Shown: in pieces, positions 33,810 through 43,858 of the stretch | Layout of the letters: each line of letters starts with the position of its first letter | Position numbering within the stretch: the stretch's first letter is position 1 | From: Polyangiaceae bacterium | Lineage (GTDB): Bacteria; Myxococcota_A; Polyangia; Polyangiales; Polyangiaceae | DNA: 64,000 nucleotides | Assembly: GCA_016719945.1 (NCBI GenBank) | Contig: JADJYE010000001.1 | Span: 930,001-994,000, forward strand | Direction: 5' to 3' | Notes under the pieces: model-generated | Seen by the model: only the letters and a program-made list of their open reading frames with translations | Databases searched by the model: none | What the model was told of the DNA's origin: nothing | Made by a program: the position numbers and the translations under genes

Positions 33810-34721
33810 ATGTTACGTCGCTTAGTCATCGCTCCGGCGCTGCTCGTGGCCGGAGCCGCTGTGCTCGTCCAGGGTTGCTCGGTCTTCGTCATCGACACGG
33901 AACAGCAGCAGTGCGTCGCCGCGAGCGACTGCGTCTCGCTCGGGCTCGGCGACGCTTGTGTCGACGGCGTGTGTGTGGACGGCGGGGGCGAAGGGGGCGA
34001 AGGGGGCGGCGGCGGCGCTCCGGCGGACCCGAAGTGGGGCTGCCTCGGGAGCGTCGAGTGGCCCCCGGCAACGCAGCCCACGAGCGTGCTGCGGGTGAGG
34101 TTTCGGTCGGCGGTCAGCATGACGCCCCCAGCGAACCTGGCCGTGCGCTACTGCGCTTCGCTCGACGTCGACTGCGCGACCCCCATCGCGGCCGACGTGC
34201 CAGTGGTCGACGGTCGCATCGAGCTCGAGGTCGAGTCGGGGACGCGCGGCTACTTCGAGGTCACCAGCACGGCCGACCCTCCGACCATCCGCCCGGCGGT
34301 GCTGTACTTCCCGCGGCCCGCCTCCGAGAGCAGCACGCCCGAGGACCTGCCGGTCACGCTCGTCTCACCGAACGAGTACCTGGCGATCGTCAACTCCGCC
34401 GGCTTCGTGGACGACCCCACGCGCGGCACCTTGCTGACCGTGACGACCGACTGCACCGCTGCGCCGGCGGCGGGGGTCGAGCTCTCCAGCCCGAGCCAGG
34501 ACGAAGACTCGACCCCCTTCTACTTCGTCGGCTTGGTGCCCGATCCAGACGCGACTCAGACCGACGTGAACGGCTTCGGCGGCATCTTCAACATGCCCGT
34601 CGGCGCCGGCACCGTCGAGGCGAGGATCGCCGCCGACGATCGGCTGATTGGCTTCGCGAGCTTTCAGATCCGAGCGGGCTGGCTCTCCAACGTGGCCATC
34701 GAGCCCACGCCGATCGAGTGA
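33810..34721 (+). CDS. Cys-rich lipoprotein upstream of a kinase
   Basis: The protein has 303 residues, a lipobox (LVQGC) and, directly after, a short Cys-rich motif (QQQCVAASDCVSLGLGDAC) like that in the lipoprotein at 26381. A Gly-rich spacer and a beta-rich domain with paired Cys (RYCASLDVDC) follow. It stands 5 bases upstream of the second kinase gene and so is probably co-transcribed. In the first cassette the equivalent lipoprotein is divergent. Confidence 0.6.
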   Translation: MLRRLVIAPALLVAGAAVLVQGCSVFVIDTEQQQCVAASDCVSLGLGDACVDGVCVDGGGEGGEGGGGGAPADPKWGCLGSVEWPPATQPTSVLRVRFRSAVSMTPPANLAVRYCASLDVDCATPIAADVPVVDGRIELEVESGTRGYFEVTSTADPPTIRPAVLYFPRPASESSTPEDLPVTLVSPNEYLAIVNSAGFVDDPTRGTLLTVTTDCTAAPAAGVELSSPSQDEDSTPFYFVGLVPDPDATQTDVNGFGGIFNMPVGAGTVEARIAADDRLIGFASFQIRAGWLSNVAIEPTPIE

Positions 34722-34726
34722 CTCCG

Positions 34727-36373
34727 ATGTCCGCGACCCCGGAGCAGATCGGCAAGTATCGCGTCCTCGCCAAGCTAGGCCAGGGCGGGATGGCCACGGT
34801 GTGGCTCACCGTGTCTTCGGGCAAGGCCGGGTTCGAGAAGCTGCTCGTCGTCAAGGAGCTGCGCAGCGAGCTCGCGGACGATCCGGAGTTTCTCACCATG
34901 TTCCTGGACGAGGCGCGCCTGGCCGCGCGCCTCAACCACCCCAACGTGGTGCACACCTCATGAGGTCGGCCAGGACGACCGCCACCACTACATCGCGATG
35001 GACTACCTGGAGGGGCAGTCCCTCCAGCAGCTGCTGCGGAAGGTGGGGCGCAAGGGCCTGCCGCTCGAGCTGCACGTCCGCGTCCTCGCCGACATGCTGA
35101 CAGGGCTCGACTATGCCCACACGCTCACCGATTTCGACGGCACGCCGCTGCACGTCGTGCACCGCGACGTGAGCCCGCACAACGTGTTCGTCACCTACGA
35201 CGGGCAGGTGAAGGTCGTCGACTTCGGCATCGCGAAGGCCGCCGGTGCGTCCACGCGAACGCGGACCGGCGTGTACAAAGGCAAGCCGGCGTACATCGCG
35301 CCCGAGCAGGCACGCGCGCTTCCGGTCGACGCGCGAGCGGACGTGTTCGCGGTCGGGATCATGCTGTGGGAGGCGATCGCGGGCCGGCGCATGGCGGAGC
35401 AGGCGGACGAGATGGCGATCCTCGCAGCGCGGATCACCGCCGCGGATCCCAAGATCCGTGACATCGTCCCCGACGCGCCGGCCGAGCTCGCCGACGCCTG
35501 CGACAAGGCCATGGCGCACGCGCGCGAGGACCGCTTCGAGAGCGCGCAGGCCATGCACGAGGTGCTGGTCGGGTGGCTCGAGCAGCAGCCGAAGCGCTCG
35601 GGAGCGAAGGACCTCGGCGCCTTCGTGTCGCAGGCGTTCAGCGAAGAACGCGCGGCCCTGCGCACGAAGATCGACCAGCAGCTCAAGCTGATCCGCGAGT
35701 CGTCTCACTCCCGGCCGATCCCTGTGATCGAGCTCGGCTCGGGCCGGCGTCGCTGCCGACGCCGACCGGGCGTTCGGCGGTCGACCCCGACGAGGTCGAG
35801 ACCATGCTCGGCTCGAACACCAGCGCCACGGCGCGCTCCCGGGACGCGAGCGGCTCGGGCAGGCTCGTGTGGCTCGGCGTGGGCGCCGTGGCCGTGGTGG
35901 GCGCCGCGATCGGGCTCGCGTCGATGGTCAACAAGGACGACCCGGAGACCCGGGGCAGCGCGGCGCCGAGCGCGTCGGTCTCCACCGCCGAGGAGGTCGA
36001 GCTCCTGCTGCACCTGTCCCCCGAAGGAGCGGAGGCGCGCCTCGACGGGGTCAAGCTCGAGGGCAGGCCGGCGCGCCTGCGTCGTGCGCGCGACGGCTCG
36101 AGCCATGAGCTCGAGGTGACGGCTCCCGGTCACCGAGCGCACAAGCGCGCCCTCGTGCTCGACCGCGCGGTCGATCTCAAGATCGAGCTCGAGCCGCTGA
36201 GCGCCGCGGCGACGTCGACCTCGACCCCCACGAGCGAGCCAACCTCGGAGGCGTCGGCGAAGCCAACGTCACGCAAGACCACGCCCGGCGGCGAGCCCCG
36301 CGGGCCGGCGACGGCCTCACCGTCCGCTGGCACCGGCATCCGGATCGACGAGCAGAACCCCTACGGCCCGTGA
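34727..36373 (+). CDS. Second transmembrane Ser/Thr kinase with PEGA-like domain (two frameshifts)
   Basis: The first part (from 34727) has GKYRVLAKLGQGGMATVWL and VVKEL of a kinase N-lobe. An extra C near 34959 breaks the frame; the next frame gives MDYLEGQSLQQLL, VVHRDVSPHNVFV and VVDFGIAKA. A second break near 35750 leads into a membrane helix (VGAVAVVGAAIGLASMV) and a PEGA-like end (LHLSPEGAEARLDGVKL). The product is a full kinase of about 548 residues, highly similar in layout to the one at 26817. The breaks look like assembly errors because all motifs survive. Confidence 0.75.
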
Positions 36374-37379
36374 TGAAACGAACCCTCACCTCGCTCGCGC
36401 TCGCGCTTCCCCTCTCGCTCGCCGTGAGCCCTTTGCCCGCCCTGGCGCAGGCCGCGCCCGGCGCGAGCCCGGTCGCAGAGCCTACCGCCGCCGCGAAGAA
36501 GGAGGCGCGCGAGCGCTTCGAGAAGGGCGTCGTCTTCTATCGAGACAAGGAGTACCAAGCCGCGCTGCTCGAGTTCAAGCGAGCCTACGAGTCGCCCCGA
36601 ACTTCCGGCGGCTCTACAACCTGGGGCAGACGAGCCGCGAGCTGAAGGATCACGCGAGCGCGCTCGCGTCGTTCCAGCGTTACCTCGCCGAGGGCGAGAA
36701 GCTCGAGCCGGGGCGGCGCAAGGACGTCGAGAAGTGGATCGAGGAGCTGAAGACCAAGGTCGCGCGCGTCACCGTCACGACGACGCCCGCGGGGGCGGAG
36801 CTCACGGTCGACGACCTGGTCGTCGGCAAGACGCCGCTCGCTTCGCCGCTGCTGCTCAACGCAGGGCGCCGAAAGATCGCCGCCGCGCTGACCGGCCACG
36901 TGCCGGTGCAGCGCTTCGTCGACGTCGTCGGCGCCGACTCGTCGGAGGTGTCGCTCGAGCTCGCTCCCCTGGTCGGGCCGGCGACCGGCGGACCGGCTGA
37001 CAGCCCGGCGCCCCCTCCCCCCGCTCCGCCTCCGCCCAAGAAAGAGGCGCCCACCGGACCCCGCTGGGCGTGGGTCGGCCTCGCAGGCACGGGCGCGCTG
37101 GGGGTCGCCACCATCATCCTCGGCGTCCGCGCGCTCAACGCGCAGTCGGACTTCGAGGAGCTGCTCACCGAACGCACCACCGCCGCCGAGCTCGAAGACG
37201 CGCGAGGGGTGACGGAGACCTTCGCCATCGCGACCGACGTCGTCGCAGGCGTCACGATCGCCGCCGCTGCAGTGACGGTCGTGCTGTTCGTGGTCGAGAT
37301 GTCCTCTTCTGGCCCCGAGCCAACCGCCGCGCGGGTGCGCATCGGTCCGGGCGCCCTGTTCGTCGAGGGGCAGTTCTGA
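36373..37379 (+). CDS. Second TPR/PEGA-domain protein (one frameshift)
   Basis: The ATG overlaps the kinase stop by one base (TGATG). A signal peptide (LALALPLSLAVSPLPALA) and TPR-like helices (RFEKGVVFYRDKEYQAALLE) end at a one-base break near 36595. The following frame has LYNLGQTSRELKDHASALA, a PEGA domain (VTVTTTPAGAELTVDDLVV) and two hydrophobic helices. It is a paralogue of the 28466 gene in every part. Confidence 0.7.
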
Positions 37380-38387
37380 AAGCAGCGCAGCGTCCAGGCG
37401 CAGCGCTTACCGCCCTCTTCGGCGCGGTCGCGCTGGTCACCGCTGCATGCTCGGACAGCGACGCGACGAGCTCTACCGGTGCAGGGGGCGGTGGCGGCAG
37501 CGCGCTGGTCGGTGGAGCTGGCGGCGGCGCTCCGGCGCCGGTGCTCGACCCCTCGCTCTTCGACTGCACGCGGACCGCAGACCCCGAGCGAACGAGCCCG
37601 ATCCCGATCGAGTGCGCGACGGATCCGACGTGCAGCGAGCGGCTGGTCAGCGGGCACCGCGGCGCTGGCGGCTCGCTCGGCGTCATCGCCCCGGAAGACA
37701 CCGTGGCCAGCGTGCTCGCCGCCATCGCGCTCGGCGTCGACTACGTGGAGACCGACCCGCGGCCGACGTGGACGGCTACCTCGTCAACCTGCACGACACC
37801 TCGGTCGACCGCACGACCGACGGCACCGGCGAGGCCGCGGATCTCACGCTGGCGGAGATCCAGGCGCTTACGCTCGACGCCGCGCGCTTCGCTGGAGACT
37901 TTCGTGCGAGCGGGTCCCTGACGCTGGAGCAGATCTCAGCGCCGCGCGCGGCAAGGTGCACGTGCTCGTCGACGCGAACAAGACCGATCGGGTCGATCTG
38001 CTGGTCGCGGCGATCCAGAGCACGGACACGCTCGAGTGGGCGATCTTCGACACCAGCTCGGTCGCCAAGATCGACGAGGCGCTGCTCTTGGAGCCCAACC
38101 TGCTGACGATGATCCGCGTCGACACCACGGCCGCGCTCGAGGACCAGATCGCGCATTTCGCCGGGCACCCGCCGGTCATCGTCGAGATCGGCGCGAGCCC
38201 CGCCCAGATGATCCCAGCCGTGCACGCGCACGGCCAGCGGGTGATGCTGGATCTCTTCGGCACCGACTTCGCGGCCGCCACGGCCAACGACCCGTCGTTG
38301 TACGCAGACATCTTCGACCTCGGCCTCGACATCGGTCAGACCGATCGCCCCGATCTGCTGCTCGCGTACCTGGGTCGTTTCCCGTAG
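37376..38387 (+). CDS. Glycerophosphodiester phosphodiesterase-like lipoprotein (two frameshifts)
   Basis: The opening has a lipobox (ALVTAAC) and a Gly-rich spacer. The catalytic region reads SGHRGAGG, APEDT and YVETDP, then after a break near 37760 NLHDTSVDRTTDGTG, and after another near 37935 a long C-terminal half with KVHVLVDANKTDRVD. These are the metal and catalytic motifs of the GDPD family, which releases glycerol phosphate from lipid head groups. The start is uncertain; a CTG codon overlapping the TPR/PEGA stop is one option. As in the first cassette, a secreted hydrolase follows the TPR/PEGA gene. Confidence 0.7.
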
Positions 38388-38436
38388 GGCCCACGTCGAA
38401 GTCGCCCCCCCTGCTTGCATCGGAGCTCGCACCCCC

Positions 38437-38890
38437 ATGATCAAGATGGCGATGGTCCAGGAGATCCGTGTGCGGGACGTCATGTCCCCGGCGGTCGCCA
38501 CGCTGCCGGCCTCGTGCACGGTGCGACAGGCGACGCAGGTGCTGTTCGACGCGCGCGTGAGCGGGGCGCCGGTCGTCGGCTCGGGCGAGGGTGCTCGGCG
38601 TCGTCTCCCACTCCGACCTGCTCGATCCGCGCCATGACGACGCGCCCGACACGCCGATCCTCGACGTGATGACCCGCGTCGTGTTCGCGGTGCGCGCCGA
38701 CGACCCGCTCGTGTGGGCCATCCGGCTGATGGTCGAGGAGCGGGTCCACCGCGTCATCGTGGCCGACGACGCGGGTCGGCTGGTCGGGGTCGTGGTGCCG
38801 ATGGATGTCTTGCGCGCGATGGTGCCCGAGTCGCCGCTGCCGTCGTCCCTCGTCTACTCGTACGTCGATCTGCGGGGCGACGAGCCGTAA
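38437..38890 (+). CDS. CBS-domain protein (one frameshift)
   Basis: The product of about 150 residues has two CBS motifs: IRVRDVMSPAVATLP at the start and, after a break near 38585, LDVMTRVVFAVRAD and RVHRVIVADDAGRLVGVV. Paired CBS domains bind adenine nucleotides or other ligands and regulate partner proteins. The gene stands alone, with its stop 15 bases from the convergent lipoprotein. Confidence 0.7.
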
Positions 38891-38905
38891 TGAGCGCCCA
38901 CGCGC

Positions 38906-39871
38906 TCAGGGCTTGCCCATGAGCGGGCCGTGCAGGGTGTGCGTGTAATAGAAGAAGCTCGAGGTCCGCAGCTCGCCCAGGCCAAACGAGTACTCGACGC
39001 GCCCGCCGCCAGGGGGGTGGAGGAGGCCCAGCGGCTTGACGTCGACGCGCGTCGCGAGCGTCTCGCCCGGCGCGAGGGCGACCGGCGTCGCCCCCGCAGG
39101 GACGCTGGCCTTCGATAGGGGCAGCTCTCTGCCGTGCTCGTCGCGCACGACCAGCGCCTCGACCCAGTGCACCTTGCCCGCGGAGGCGAACAGCCCGGGG
39201 ACGATGAGCGCCCCGCCGCCGTCGTTGCGTAGGGTCAGCTCGAACTCGCCGTCGCCGTATTCGTTCGACCACTGCACCACGCTGGCAGGGGCGATCTGGC
39301 GCACCGACCAGGAGAGCGCGGGCTCCGCGGGCGCGCGGGCGGACGCGATCGCGGCCTCGAGCGCCGCGGTGTGCGGCTCGATCAAGACCACCTCGTAGCG
39401 GGTGCCCTCCCCTTTCAGGTTCGCCTCCAGCCTGGTGAGCCCGATGATCATCGGGACATCGGCCGGCCACGGCTCGCCGCGATCCCGCGTGCTCCAGTGC
39501 GCCGATAGCCGAGCGGGGAGCGCGCTCCCTCCGAGGCGCCGATCGACGACGACGTCGAAGGCGTGCACGAAGATGGGCGGCGCGACCTCCAGGATGCTCT
39601 CGATGCGCGGCTTTTCGAGCCGCGCGACGACCACGAGATCGGCAGCCAGGTAGGCCTTCTTCGCGTCCTCGGGCAGCCGCTGAAAGGCGCGAGCTGCGGC
39701 CGGGTCGGGCGCGTGCGGCGAGACGACCGCGGGGGCCTGCGCCGCAGCGGCGGAGGGGCTCGACGGCGCCGCGGGCAGCTCGGTCGAGGTGCTCGCGTCT
39801 TGCGGCGAGGGCGCCGAGCAGGCGAGGCCGAGGATCAGGAGGGGAACCGAGAGCAGCGGGCGGATCGTCAT
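38906..39871 (-). CDS. Lipoprotein of unknown function
   Basis: The protein has 321 residues with a lipobox (LLILGLAC) and an Ala/Pro/Ser spacer. The body has LEKPRIESILEVAPPIF, RLSAHWSTRDRGEPWP and a C-terminal Ig-like segment with FELTLRNDGGGALIVPG. It resembles a beta-sandwich surface protein. The ATG at 39871 was chosen because the upstream frame is Arg-rich. I do not recognise the family. Confidence 0.55.
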   Translation of the reverse strand: MTIRPLLSVPLLILGLACSAPSPQDASTSTELPAAPSSPSAAAAQAPAVVSPHAPDPAAARAFQRLPEDAKKAYLAADLVVVARLEKPRIESILEVAPPIFVHAFDVVVDRRLGGSALPARLSAHWSTRDRGEPWPADVPMIIGLTRLEANLKGEGTRYEVVLIEPHTAALEAAIASARAPAEPALSWSVRQIAPASVVQWSNEYGDGEFELTLRNDGGGALIVPGLFASAGKVHWVEALVVRDEHGRELPLSKASVPAGATPVALAPGETLATRVDVKPLGLLHPPGGGRVEYSFGLGELRTSSFFYYTHTLHGPLMGKP

Positions 39872-39950
39872 CGTGGGCGCTGAAGACGCGCCGCGCGAAA
39901 GAAAGTTCTGACAGCGAGGGAGGGGGGCGCCCACGAGGGGAGTGACGAGG

Positions 39951-41016
39951 TCAGGGCACGCCGAGCCGAACGACGCTCCCCGTGCGCGCTTCGCTCGCGC
40001 CCGCGGTGACGTACAGACAAGTGCCGTCGACGAGCAGCTCGAGCGGCTCATCGATCGCCGCGAGCTCCTGCACGGCGCCGCCGGCGAGGGGCAGCCGCGC
40101 GATCGTGTCCTCCTCAGCCGACCAGCGCGCGTAGTAGACGTGGCTCGCGTCGGCCGCGATGCCCTCGACGAAGCCGGCGTCGGCATCCTCCGCGAGGACC
40201 TCGAACGCGCCCCCGGCGCCAGCGCGCACGATGCGGCGCGGCTGGGACGAGCTGCCGTTGGAGGTGAAGAAGAAGTCCTCGCCTTGCGCGGCGATGCGTC
40301 GCGCCGCGAACGGGGCCAGCGTGAAGGGCGCGCTCTCCGCCCAGCGGAACGCCGCGCAGCTCGTCGAGGAACGAGCCCCAGACGACGAGCCCGGCGCCGA
40401 TTGCGAGCCGATGCACGCCGCTCTGCCCCGACGCGAGGAGGACCGGCTCCCCGCCCGCGAGCGGGACGCGCGCGACCTCGTCATCCAGGTAGTTCGCGAC
40501 GTAGACGTCGGCGCCCACGACCCGCACGTCCGAGGGGCCGAAGAAGCCCGCGATGCGGGTCGCCGGGCCCCCGCCTTTGGGGACGCGCACGACCTCCCGA
40601 TCGCCGCTCGAGGCCACGACGACCTCGTCCCCCGCGAGCGCCACCCCAGAGGCGTACGACATCGACGCGAGCAGCGTGGGGGCGGCGCCGTCCTTGGGCA
40701 CGCGCCACAGCCCCCCGCGCTCCGTGTAGCTCGCGACGTAGAGCGCCTGCGCGTCGTGGTCCATCGCGATCGGCCACACGATCTGCGCGAGCTCGACCGG
40801 GGGCGCCCCTGGCTCGCACGTCACGGCCGGCGCCTCGCCGCCGCCGCCCGCGGGGGACGCGCCCCCTTCGGAGCCCGCGCCGCCTTGCCCCGAAGACCCT
40901 CCGGAAGGGGCCGCGTCCTTCCCTTCGTGCAGCGAGGAGCGCGCGCCGCACGCCGCGAGCGCGGCAGGCAGGGCCGAAGCCACGAGCAGCAGGGGCAGGA
41001 CGCGCGTCGCGATCAT
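39951..41016 (-). CDS. Beta-propeller-like lipoprotein (one frameshift)
   Basis: The ATG at 41016 gives a lipobox (AALAAC), a Gly/Ser-rich spacer and repeated propeller blades such as ALYVASYTERGGLWRVPKDG and VVVASSGDREVVRVPKGG. A break near 40345 moves the frame; the last blades read DFFFTSNGSSSQPRRIV and VYYARWSAEEDTIARLPL. It is a secreted propeller of unknown ligand. It overlaps the upstream gene by 4 bases, so they form one operon. Confidence 0.6.
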
Positions 41017-41918
41017 TGCGCGAACGAGCAATCGCCGGCGCATCCGTCCCCCGACGTGTTGTTGCCGTCGTCGCACACCTCTCCGCCGTCGACGATGCCG
41101 TCGCCGCAGAAGGGGACCGTGCAGTCGGTGCGGCAAGCCGACGGCGAGCCGTAAGCCCGCAGCTGCGAGCTCGGCGTCGCGAGGGTGAGCCACTCGCCGC
41201 CGCCGTCGCGAAACTCCCAGGTCGGCGCGCAAGGCTGGAGCTCGGCGTCGATCTGAACGGTCCACGTGCCAGGGAACGGCAGGCCCGAGATCACCCCGCC
41301 GTCGGAGTTGTGGTGCCACTCCCAGTCGCCGAACGCCTCGTCGGGGCCGACCACGTCAAACTCCTGGGGTGTGTCATCGGACACGGCCAGGAACCACCCG
41401 GGCGGCAAACCTGTGAAGCGCTCGGTCATCGCGCAGTCTCCCGAATCGAGCCCGGTGGACTCCAGGTCGATGCCGTGGATCGTGAACAGATCGAGCGAGC
41501 CGACCCCGGCCTGTCGATAGACGAAGAGCACCGACGAGAAGACGCGCTCGAAGCCCGTGTGTGCGCTCTGCGAGCTGAAGGCGTAGAGCTCTACCGCGTT
41601 GGCAGAGCCAACGATCGGCTGGACCGGCACGAAGTCTGCGCCGAGGCTCTCGTTCAACAGGCTGAGCGCGGGTCGGTCCTCGTTGAGCGCGCCCTCGTCG
41701 CATTGCTCTCTGCCCTCCACCACACCATTGCCGCAGCCCGCGGGTGCTCCGCCGTCGCTGCCCATCCCGCCGCTGCCGCCGCTGCCGCCGTTGCTGGCGC
41801 TGCCGCCGTTCGCCTCGTCACGAGGCGCGCCGAGGTCCGAGCGCGCGCCGCAGCCGAGCCCGACCAGAGCGAGCAGACCGAGGACAGGGAGGCGGGTTGC
41901 GGTCGACACGCGCGCCAC
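41013..41918 (-). CDS. Lipoprotein with myxococcal Cys-rich repeat (DUF4215 type)
   Basis: The protein has 301 residues with a lipobox (VGLGC) and a Gly/Ser-rich spacer. It has two Cys-rich motifs of the myxococcal repeat family, one near residue 62 (CGNGVVEGREQCDEG) and one at the C-terminus (CGDGIVDGGEVCDDGNN). Between them lies a beta domain with WFLAVSDDTPQEFD and FPGTWTVQIDAEL. Such proteins are at the cell surface. Its stop overlaps the propeller gene start by 4 bases. Confidence 0.75.
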   Translation of the reverse strand: MARVSTATRLPVLGLLALVGLGCGARSDLGAPRDEANGGSASNGGSGGSGGMGSDGGAPAGCGNGVVEGREQCDEGALNEDRPALSLLNESLGADFVPVQPIVGSANAVELYAFSSQSAHTGFERVFSSVLFVYRQAGVGSLDLFTIHGIDLESTGLDSGDCAMTERFTGLPPGWFLAVSDDTPQEFDVVGPDEAFGDWEWHHNSDGGVISGLPFPGTWTVQIDAELQPCAPTWEFRDGGGEWLTLATPSSQLRAYGSPSACRTDCTVPFCGDGIVDGGEVCDDGNNTSGDGCAGDCSFAQ

Positions 41919-42001
41919 TGTGCCAGCGAACGAGCGCGCCGGCGAGAGCCCCCTCGCCGGACCTGCTCGCGCAAGGCGGGCGCCGGTGGCAAGCTAGGGA
42001 A

Positions 42002-42658
42002 ATGTCGTGCTGCATCAACACCCACGCGCTGGTCTCGGGTCTCGCGCGGCGCGTGTTGCACGACGGGGTCGTGCCGCCCGCGTCGGATTTCGAGGCGCTG
42101 CTGACGCTCGGCGTCCCCCCAGCGGACGTCGCGCTCGCCCTCGAGGGGCCGAGCCCCGCCGCGGCCGAGGCGCGCGCTCGGCTCGCCGAGCGTCGCGCGG
42201 CGAGCGGGGTGAGCGGTCGCGTCCGCGAAATCCTCGCAGCGTGCGTCGGCCGGCGACAGCTAAGCGGGACCTCGCCGCAAGGGGTGCCCTCGCTGTCGCC
42301 CGCGTCCACGGGCCACGCAGCGAGGCGGGCGCCGAGGAGCCCTCGCTGTCGCCGGAAAGCTGCCGCAGCGACACCAGGAAGCTGTCGGCCCGACTGGCGA
42401 CTTCTGAGCTCAGTTCGGCGACAGCGAGGCGGGACCTGCCGCAGGTGCCTGTGCCGACGAGCGACTTGGGGCGCGGCTGCGCGCGCCGCAGCGAGTGCCT
42501 CGATTTCGGCGCGCCAGAAGGGAGAGAGCGATCGGCGCCACGCGCTGAGTTTCCCCCTTCGAGCCTTCGGTGTACGGACGCTCCATGCGCGTCTCGAGCC
42601 TCCTGTCGCTGGGTCTCCTCCTCGCCCTGTGCGCTCCGGCCTGCAGCGACTCGGATGA
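42002..42658 (+). CDS. Possible small protein; only the first part looks coding
   Basis: The first 85 residues have MSCCINTHALVSGLARRVLH, a helix with FEALLTLGVPPADVALALEG and an Ala/Arg-rich helix. After about residue 90 the composition becomes Arg/Cys-rich and the sequence enters a cluster of repeats, so the true end may be near 42260 or a frame break may be present. The ORF overlaps the next gene by 74 bases. No family is recognised. Confidence 0.3.
   Translation: MSCCINTHALVSGLARRVLHDGVVPPASDFEALLTLGVPPADVALALEGPSPAAAEARARLAERRAASGVSGRVREILAACVGRRQLSGTSPQGVPSLSPASTGHAARRAPRSPRCRRKAAAATPGSCRPDWRLLSSVRRQRGGTCRRCLCRRATWGAAARAAASASISARQKGESDRRHALSFPLRAFGVRTLHARLEPPVAGSPPRPVRSGLQRLG
42251..42449. 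repeat. Cluster of imperfect direct and inverted repeats
   Basis: CGGCGACAGC...GCGGGACCT occurs at 42251 and again at 42416 with a few differences. The inverse form GCCCTCGCTGTCGCC occurs at 42286 and 42339. The arms can pair across the cluster. It lies in a poorly coding stretch before the M74-like gene. It may be a remnant of a palindromic repeat family. Confidence 0.55.
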
Positions 42659-43802
42659 CCCGCACGCAGAAGGCGGCGCAGGGGGCGACACGACGGAGCC
42701 GAGCGGCGGCGAGGGAGGGCTCGGCGCGAGCGGCGGCGGTGGGCAGAGCGGCTCGACCGGAGGCGCAGGAGTCGGCGGCAACGGAGGTGAGAGCGAGAGC
42801 GGCGTCGCCCCGCGCGGCGCCGTCCCCGGGGAGCAGCCGCTCTTCGACGGCGAGAACGAGGTCTCGACAGCCTCGGGCGAGGACGCGGTGTTTCGGCTCG
42901 AGGTTGGAGCGAACGAGCACGTCGGCTTCTTCCTTCGGTTTGCCTCCGGCATCCCCGGGGTGACGCTCGAGCTGTCGCGCTGGGACGGACAAGCGGCCCA
43001 AGCGCTGGCGATCACCGACGGCGGCATCGGCTTGCGCACCCTCGCGGCCTTCGACGCGAGCGGCCCACGAACCTTCTGGCTGCGCGTCGGCGCACAGAGC
43101 GGCTTCGAAGGCACGCTCGAGGTCGTGCGCACGCCGTTCGCCGACGGCCCCACGTGCGACGACGACTGCGACCGGCTCCTGCAGCTGCCCGTCGCGAACG
43201 ACCCGGAGGTCGACGGCTACGACTGGCGCCCGAGCACCGTGTTTCGCTACCAGTTCGGCCGACGCGACCTGCTCATGCTGCTGAGGTACGCCGGCCAGCA
43301 GATGGCGCTCGCCGGGCGCGCGCCGTTCATCCCCGAGGACCTGTCGCAGTGGGACAGCCTGACCCCGGGGACCGACGTCGGCGCGCCGCGACACGCGTCC
43401 CACCAGAACGGCAAGGACGTCGACCTCTCGCTCTATGGCAGCGACGGGCTGTGCGAGTGGCGCAGCTACTGTGACGCGGTCAACAGCGGCAGCGGCCGGG
43501 AGTGTTTGCCCGGCAGCGAGTCAGGCTTCGACGGGCGCGCGAACGCCGAGCTGTTCGGCGCGTTCCTGCAGAGCGGCCGCGTGACGATGAGCTTCCTCGA
43601 CCAGGAGCTCATCCCCCACGTCGAGGACGGCGCCGCCGAGGCAGCCGACGGCGACACGCTCGATCCGGCGCTGGTCCCGCTGTACTCGGACGGTGTGCAC
43701 CTCCAGCACTGGCCCAACCATGACAACCACATCCACGTGCGGCTGTCGGAGCAGGCGTACGGCGTGCAGAGCCTCGAGATCGAGCCCTTCGAAGCGCCGT
43801 AG
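42585..43802 (+). CDS. M74-like (MepA-type) peptidoglycan peptidase, lipoprotein
   Basis: The protein has 405 residues with a lipobox (ALCAPAC) and a long Gly/Ser-rich spacer. A beta domain (residues 75-175) is followed by a catalytic part with HASHQNGKDVDLSLYG (His and Asp zinc ligands) and HWPNHDNHIHVRL (HxH), as in penicillin-insensitive murein endopeptidases. Several Cys pairs (CDDDCD, CEWRSYC) suggest disulphides. It would cut peptide cross-links of peptidoglycan in its own or prey cells. The ATG at 42585 fits the signal best. Confidence 0.7.
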   Translation: MRVSSLLSLGLLLALCAPACSDSDDPHAEGGAGGDTTEPSGGEGGLGASGGGGQSGSTGGAGVGGNGGESESGVAPRGAVPGEQPLFDGENEVSTASGEDAVFRLEVGANEHVGFFLRFASGIPGVTLELSRWDGQAAQALAITDGGIGLRTLAAFDASGPRTFWLRVGAQSGFEGTLEVVRTPFADGPTCDDDCDRLLQLPVANDPEVDGYDWRPSTVFRYQFGRRDLLMLLRYAGQQMALAGRAPFIPEDLSQWDSLTPGTDVGAPRHASHQNGKDVDLSLYGSDGLCEWRSYCDAVNSGSGRECLPGSESGFDGRANAELFGAFLQSGRVTMSFLDQELIPHVEDGAAEAADGDTLDPALVPLYSDGVHLQHWPNHDNHIHVRLSEQAYGVQSLEIEPFEAP

Positions 43803-43858
43803 AGAGCTTTCGTCCCCAGCGGGACGCTCGGATGACTGAACCCGATCAGGCTCGCTCT

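Noticed and set aside
34950..34970. Programmed frameshift in the second kinase
   Set aside because: No slippery heptamer or pseudoknot is seen; a single extra C explains the break, and many other genes here have similar one-base errors.
39942..42104. 720-codon plus-strand frame
   Set aside because: It is antisense to two lipoprotein genes with clear signals and Cys-rich motifs.
42251..42449. CRISPR-like direct repeats
   Set aside because: Only two direct copies exist, with inverted copies between them, and no cas gene is in the window.
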